Source: an uncultured Eubacteriales bacterium (GTDB lineage: Bacteria; Bacillota; Clostridia; Christensenellales; Borkfalkiaceae). From it: a stretch of DNA of 27,049 nt. A program made the position numbers and the translations under genes. Shown in pieces: positions 23,242 to 27,049 of the stretch. The notes beneath the pieces are model-generated. The model did no database searches. It was not told the DNA's origin and saw only the letters and a program-made list of their open reading frames with translations. How positions within the stretch are numbered: the first letter of the stretch is position 1; every line of letters begins with the position of its first letter. The DNA is taken from positions 1-27,049 of the forward strand of contig UQPN01000026.1 in the NCBI GenBank assembly GCA_900542935.1, read 5' to 3'.

Positions 23242-24750
23242 TTATTTTTTCTTTGTAAAAACACCACAGATTTTTTTACATCCTCTAATTATGTCTTTCT
23301 TATAAAAAATTAAATTGATTAGTAATGTTACAGCAGTTGTTATCGCAAAAACGGGAATTGCTTTTAACACCCAATGCAAGTAATCCATAGGAGTCTCAAA
23401 ATGAATCAAGTTGCAAATTATAACTGAAATCGCAGCAGTAAAAATATTAACGATAATCCGACTAAGAAAAACTTTGCAACTTCTCAACAAAATATGATTT
23501 TTTAAGTAGATCACATAATCTATTGTTCTATATACTGTTGCTATAATCGTTGCTATTATAATGCCGGGTAGACCAATTAAATAAGCCAATAAAAATGATA
23601 AAACCAAATTGCTCCCCGCCTCTATAAACGCTCCAATTTGCGTTTCTTTATAATGCCCCGCCGCTAAAACTAAATTATGATAGTTTTGTTTTATACAATG
23701 CAAAGCCTGAGAAATTACAAATAATATTGAAAACAAAGGTAAGATATAATTAACATCATCTATTCCGTTTGTATATATTCTGACAAAATCTGTAATCAAC
23801 AGCCCGGTTGTTGAAAAAAAGATAACTATTATCATAGAAGAAAGTGTTTCTATCATATGAAAATTATCTTGTAAATTCTTTTGCTCTTTTTTGGCAATCA
23901 TACTACCAAAAGCAGCCTCACCACCACCAGTTAAAGAATTTACAATATTTAACACCCCGGATAAAATCATATTATAAACAGCATAAACGGAAGAAAATTT
24001 CAGTCCCAAAACCACAGTTACAACCATAATATCTACGTTGTTATGGATATAATACGCAATATGGTGTCCAAACCCATTCCAGCGCTGTTTTATCGCAACC
24101 ATATCTGCAAGTACTTTATTATCTATGTTATACTTTTTTCTCACTATAAAAAAAAGCAATATTGGACGTATTAAATAGACACTTGTACTTGCAAGTTTCA
24201 CAACATGAACACCGCACCCAAATTTCAATAAAACAACAGATAACCCTGTATTCAGTAAAACCGTAGCTATCTGAATACAATTGCTTATATATGTCCTTTG
24301 GTCAGCGTTTAATAAAACTGAATAGCTCAATCCGTAATAATATTGACCGAAAATGCTTACGCCAATTATCACGACAAGCGAAGCTGTAAAAATCCAGGAT
24401 AATTCCGTATGCGAAATGAATTTAAAAGAGCTAGCCAATATAACTACGTAAACGATAAAAATATAAGCGATCTTTCTAAAAAAACTTTGTGTTGCGTTGA
24501 TAATACCACTTATTTTGTTGCTATCGCCATCAGCCAGTGGTTTATATAGCGCAGCTCGCGTTACCCCACCCACTCCTGCTTCTAAAAGCGAAATATATCC
24601 CAAAAATTGAGTTATTGAAGATACCGCTCCATTGACTTCAGAGCCAAAAGCAGTCAATAAAAGACGCGGAAGAATAAACCCGCAAATAACTGTTACAATC
24701 TGTAACAGAAGCGACGTAATTGAATTCAATAATGCTAATTTCGTTCTCAT
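23242..24750 (-). CDS. Polysaccharide flippase (Wzx-type, MOP superfamily)
   Basis: The 502-residue membrane protein has about 12-14 hydrophobic segments. The N-terminus, with FILPRLLLTAFGSEVNGAVSSITQFLGYISLLEAGVG, is typical of oligosaccharide flippases. Wzx proteins move lipid-linked repeat units across the cytoplasmic membrane. It ends 28 bp before the epimerase start. The start ATG at 24750 lacks a clear ribosome site. This and the genes to its right are much more AT-rich than the flank at 1-12 kb, suggesting horizontal acquisition. The substrate unit is unknown. Confidence 0.9.
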   Translation of the reverse strand: MRTKLALLNSITSLLLQIVTVICGFILPRLLLTAFGSEVNGAVSSITQFLGYISLLEAGVGGVTRAALYKPLADGDSNKISGIINATQSFFRKIAYIFIVYVVILASSFKFISHTELSWIFTASLVVIIGVSIFGQYYYGLSYSVLLNADQRTYISNCIQIATVLLNTGLSVVLLKFGCGVHVVKLASTSVYLIRPILLFFIVRKKYNIDNKVLADMVAIKQRWNGFGHHIAYYIHNNVDIMVVTVVLGLKFSSVYAVYNMILSGVLNIVNSLTGGGEAAFGSMIAKKEQKNLQDNFHMIETLSSMIIVIFFSTTGLLITDFVRIYTNGIDDVNYILPLFSILFVISQALHCIKQNYHNLVLAAGHYKETQIGAFIEAGSNLVLSFLLAYLIGLPGIIIATIIATVYRTIDYVIYLKNHILLRSCKVFLSRIIVNIFTAAISVIICNLIHFETPMDYLHWVLKAIPVFAITTAVTLLINLIFYKKDIIRGCKKICGVFTKKK

Positions 24751-24800
24751 TTCAAACTTTTTATCCGTCTCTTGTTTATTCTTTCAATACCACTCTGTTT

Positions 24801-25847
24801 TTACTTTCTGAAAATTCGTTTTAACGCAGCCGCCACACGATACAATGCACAAATACGCAATACAGTATTATAATTTTTCTTTTTTAAATTATTAAGAATA
24901 CAATCCCCCTTTTTTGTATATTTCAAAACAATTTTATAATAATCATCGGCGAGTACATCATCAAAAAATTTGTACTTATTTTTTTTGAAAGTTTTAAATC
25001 CGGAAATCATTCGCACATCATTTTTGAGGCAAGCTTTACAGTATGTAAAATAATCTATGTAATCATTTTCAGACAAAACATTTTCCTTTTGTAAAAAAGT
25101 CCATACTTCACGACGAACAGTTGATATTACTTGAAAGTTCTCATAAGTAACAGAATGAGTAATCGAGGTAGGATTCATCCTATATCTATATAATTCAGCT
25201 TCACTGAACAAGACTTTTTTTGCTTTTTTATACAGCAAAATACTTTGCAATAGATCTTCAGCATGCTTAACTTGAAAATATTCACAATAATCCCGTTCGT
25301 CGAGCAAAGTCGTTTTTATTGCTTTTCTGCATAAGGAATTATATCCTGCATCCGTAAATACTTTTTTATAAAGTACTGCTTTATCTTCAATAATTTCAAA
25401 AGGTCGATTCCGATTATCAATTTCAGGCAATTTTTCGTTTTCATTAAATCGCCGATATTGATAAATAATCAAATCACTTCCGGTTGTTTCAATTATATTA
25501 TTAATCGTATACAATGTTTCACATTCCAAAATATCATCAGAATCAAGATATAATACATACCCGTTTTCGCTGAAGCCCTGATCAAATAAATATTGTCTTG
25601 CTGCTTGCCGAGCCGACAACAGTCCTTCGTTTCGTTTGTGTATCACCGAAATTTTACTATTTCCATCGGCGTATTTATCGCAAATATCCCCTGATAAATC
25701 AGTTGAGCCATCATCCACCAAAATTAAATTCCATTCGGCATACGTTTGTTTTAAAACAGATTCAATACACTCTCCAACATATTTTTCAACATTATACACG
25801 GGAACTAAAATATAAAATTGTATTTTATCTAAAAATTCTTTCCCCAT
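24801..25847 (-). CDS. Family 2 glycosyltransferase
   Basis: The 348-residue protein has a GT-A fold starting YILVPVYNVEKYVGECIESVL. It carries the nucleotide-binding VDDGSTD (45-50) and the metal-binding DxD as YLDSDD (101-105), followed by HAEDLLQSILLY, the usual acceptor-side block with the probable catalytic Asp. The C-terminal third is helical and basic, with no membrane segment. The ATG at 25847 has AAGGA upstream and overlaps the end of the CapA-like gene by 19 bp. Donor and acceptor sugars cannot be predicted. It probably adds a sugar to the repeat unit exported by the flippase. Confidence 0.93.
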   Translation of the reverse strand: MGKEFLDKIQFYILVPVYNVEKYVGECIESVLKQTYAEWNLILVDDGSTDLSGDICDKYADGNSKISVIHKRNEGLLSARQAARQYLFDQGFSENGYVLYLDSDDILECETLYTINNIIETTGSDLIIYQYRRFNENEKLPEIDNRNRPFEIIEDKAVLYKKVFTDAGYNSLCRKAIKTTLLDERDYCEYFQVKHAEDLLQSILLYKKAKKVLFSEAELYRYRMNPTSITHSVTYENFQVISTVRREVWTFLQKENVLSENDYIDYFTYCKACLKNDVRMISGFKTFKKNKYKFFDDVLADDYYKIVLKYTKKGDCILNNLKKKNYNTVLRICALYRVAAALKRIFRK

Positions 25848-26968
25848 AAAACTAATCCTTCTTCAAATAGTTCTCTATGAGCTTCACATTCTAAAACATT
25901 CTGCACAGACAAAAACTGCTGTTTACCGAATATCCTTTTTAATTTCCATCGCCCATATTTTCGTCTTGTTATTTTATTCAGCACTCGAAATGCAAAACTT
26001 TTTCCCATTCCGGAAATACGAAATAAATAGTCATCAATCATTTTCTCTGCAAACTCGCTATACTTTTTTTCAATTTCTCCAGCCCTTTTTATTTCTTCAC
26101 TTCTTGCAAAAAAATCTTTTAATATTCTATCCGATGCCGTAGCTGAAGCGATCTGTACACTCTTTCCCTTTTTTATAAGCGGAATATATGAAATTTGACA
26201 ATCGTTATCAATTTGAATCAGTAAACTTGTCTGCCAAAATTCACTTTCACTATCATCAAATAAAAAATTACCTTGCCCGTAGACAATCGTTCCGTCTAAA
26301 TATTTTTCTTCACAGCCGATACAATGGCTGTGTTGACAAACCACCAGATCGGCTCCGCTTTTTACAAATTTACGACACACCCGCTGCAGATTCGGCGACG
26401 GATAACGATAGTGTTCTTTTCCCCCATGATAAAGCACTATCACATAATCAACCTCCTGTTTCAAGGAGGAAACATGATCAAAGGACTCCAACGGATCAAA
26501 CGGATTAGCCCCGACAGAGTTCTCTGTTGCTATGGAAAACTCATGTTCAGCACAAGCATATATACCGATTTTCTTTCCGCTAATCTCAAAAACGTATGGG
26601 ACTTTCGCTAAATTTAGGCTATTGCCAACCCCGCAATAGGCAATATTGTTTTTTCTTAACAAATCACAGGTAGAAAGCAACCCTTGTTCGCCTTGATCCA
26701 TAATATGATTGTTTGCAAGCGTAACAAAATCAACGCCAATAGATTTATATCCGTTAATCGTTGAAGTTGGGGCTATCAAATTCGGACCACACTTATCAAT
26801 AGGCGAACAAACATCTGTCAAGGGGACTTCTAAATTAAAAATCCTATAATCCGCATCGTTCAAAATCTTTAAAAGTTCGCTCCCGACCAAAAACGCCGCA
26901 TCTCCCTTATTAAATTGTTCTATATTACTTTTCGTTGGAACAATGTCCGCACCTATTAAAATACTCAT
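25829..26968 (-). CDS. CapA family protein (poly-gamma-glutamate/capsule synthesis type), without signal peptide
   Basis: The 379-residue protein has the CapA metallophosphatase-like fold: ILIGADIVPT at the very N-terminus, FNLEVPLTD, the conserved VTLANNHIMDQG, YHGGKEHYRYP, VVCQHSHCIG and TIVYGQGNFLFD. CapA of poly-gamma-glutamate systems is usually membrane-anchored; here the domain begins at residue 1 with no hydrophobic leader, so it is probably cytoplasmic. A basic helical C-terminus (about 290-379) is present. The start overlaps the preceding partial frame as ATGA. CapA-like proteins also occur in exopolysaccharide clusters without PgsB/PgsC, as here, and their role there is unclear. 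Confidence 0.88.
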   Translation of the reverse strand: MSILIGADIVPTKSNIEQFNKGDAAFLVGSELLKILNDADYRIFNLEVPLTDVCSPIDKCGPNLIAPTSTINGYKSIGVDFVTLANNHIMDQGEQGLLSTCDLLRKNNIAYCGVGNSLNLAKVPYVFEISGKKIGIYACAEHEFSIATENSVGANPFDPLESFDHVSSLKQEVDYVIVLYHGGKEHYRYPSPNLQRVCRKFVKSGADLVVCQHSHCIGCEEKYLDGTIVYGQGNFLFDDSESEFWQTSLLIQIDNDCQISYIPLIKKGKSVQIASATASDRILKDFFARSEEIKRAGEIEKKYSEFAEKMIDDYLFRISGMGKSFAFRVLNKITRRKYGRWKLKRIFGKQQFLSVQNVLECEAHRELFEEGLVLWGKNF

Positions 26969-27049
26969 TTAAGTTCACTCTTTTGTGGTAGCTTTATCCA
27001 ATCGCCTATCTTTTTATCCCATTCTTTCGGCTCGATTTTATCAAATCCA
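26965..27049 (-). CDS. C-terminal end of an unidentified gene, cut by window edge
   Basis: The last 27 codons read ...DKIEPKEWDKKIGDWIKLPQ and end KSELK at a TGA (26965-26967). That stop overlaps the CapA-like ATG by four bases, the same coupling used elsewhere in this operon, so it is likely a real upstream gene. Too little is visible to name a family. Confidence 0.6.
   Translation of the reverse strand, partial: GFDKIEPKEWDKKIGDWIKLPQKSELK

Overview
This window looks like chromosomal DNA from a spore-forming or recently spore-forming Bacillota, probably class Clostridia. The grounds are strong AGGAGG-type ribosome sites, TTG starts for dnaA and a recombinase, sigma-A promoters of the TTGACA/TATAAT type, a YjbM-like small alarmone synthetase, a VanW protein, and the C-terminal half of the sporulation sigma factor SigG. 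I would not assign a genus. By eye, base composition falls from GC-rich in the first 12.8 kb, through intermediate in 12.8-23 kb, to clearly AT-rich in 23.2-27 kb.

Region 1 (1-7.6 kb) is housekeeping. The minus strand carries asnS (cut by the left edge), a VanW-family gene and recF. A divergent promoter region separates recF from plus-strand dnaA, which is followed by mnmG. dnaN, rpmH, rsmG and parAB, frequent neighbours of dnaA or mnmG, are absent. A bidirectional terminator closes mnmG and the gene converging on it.

Region 2 (7.6-12.3 kb) holds a small alarmone synthetase, then a translationally coupled MFS-MATE transporter pair. The pair is divergent from a DeoR-family regulator whose upstream region contains phased repeats and an inverted repeat, so the regulator probably controls the transporters and itself.

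Region 3 (12.3-19.7 kb) is a mosaic of mobile and accessory DNA. It begins with a sigG open frame that keeps only regions 3-4. Homology starts exactly at the conserved P-M-I-I-G-E-I block, where a short palindrome lies, and a sigma-A-like promoter sits just upstream. Then come a class II Fic gene with a consensus promoter and four GGGCRATT repeats, an IS3-like end remnant, a GDPD gene with a short upstream frame, and a compact set of genes: large serine recombinase, two small coupled genes, two large inverted repeats, and an HUH rolling-circle Rep protein. Upstream of rep is a 0.5-kb non-coding stretch with a promoter and several hairpins.

Region 4 (19.7-27.05 kb) is the distal end of a minus-strand surface-polysaccharide operon. 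It contains a partial gene at the edge, a CapA-like protein, a family 2 glycosyltransferase, a Wzx-type flippase, a UDP-glucuronate epimerase-like enzyme, UDP-glucose dehydrogenase and a nucleotidyltransferase-fold protein. Together the last enzymes would supply UDP-glucuronate/galacturonate for an exported glycan.

The two most interesting items are the half sigG gene, which resembles the split sigma genes made by sigK-intervening elements, and the serine recombinase/HUH Rep module, which looks like a small integrative rolling-circle element.
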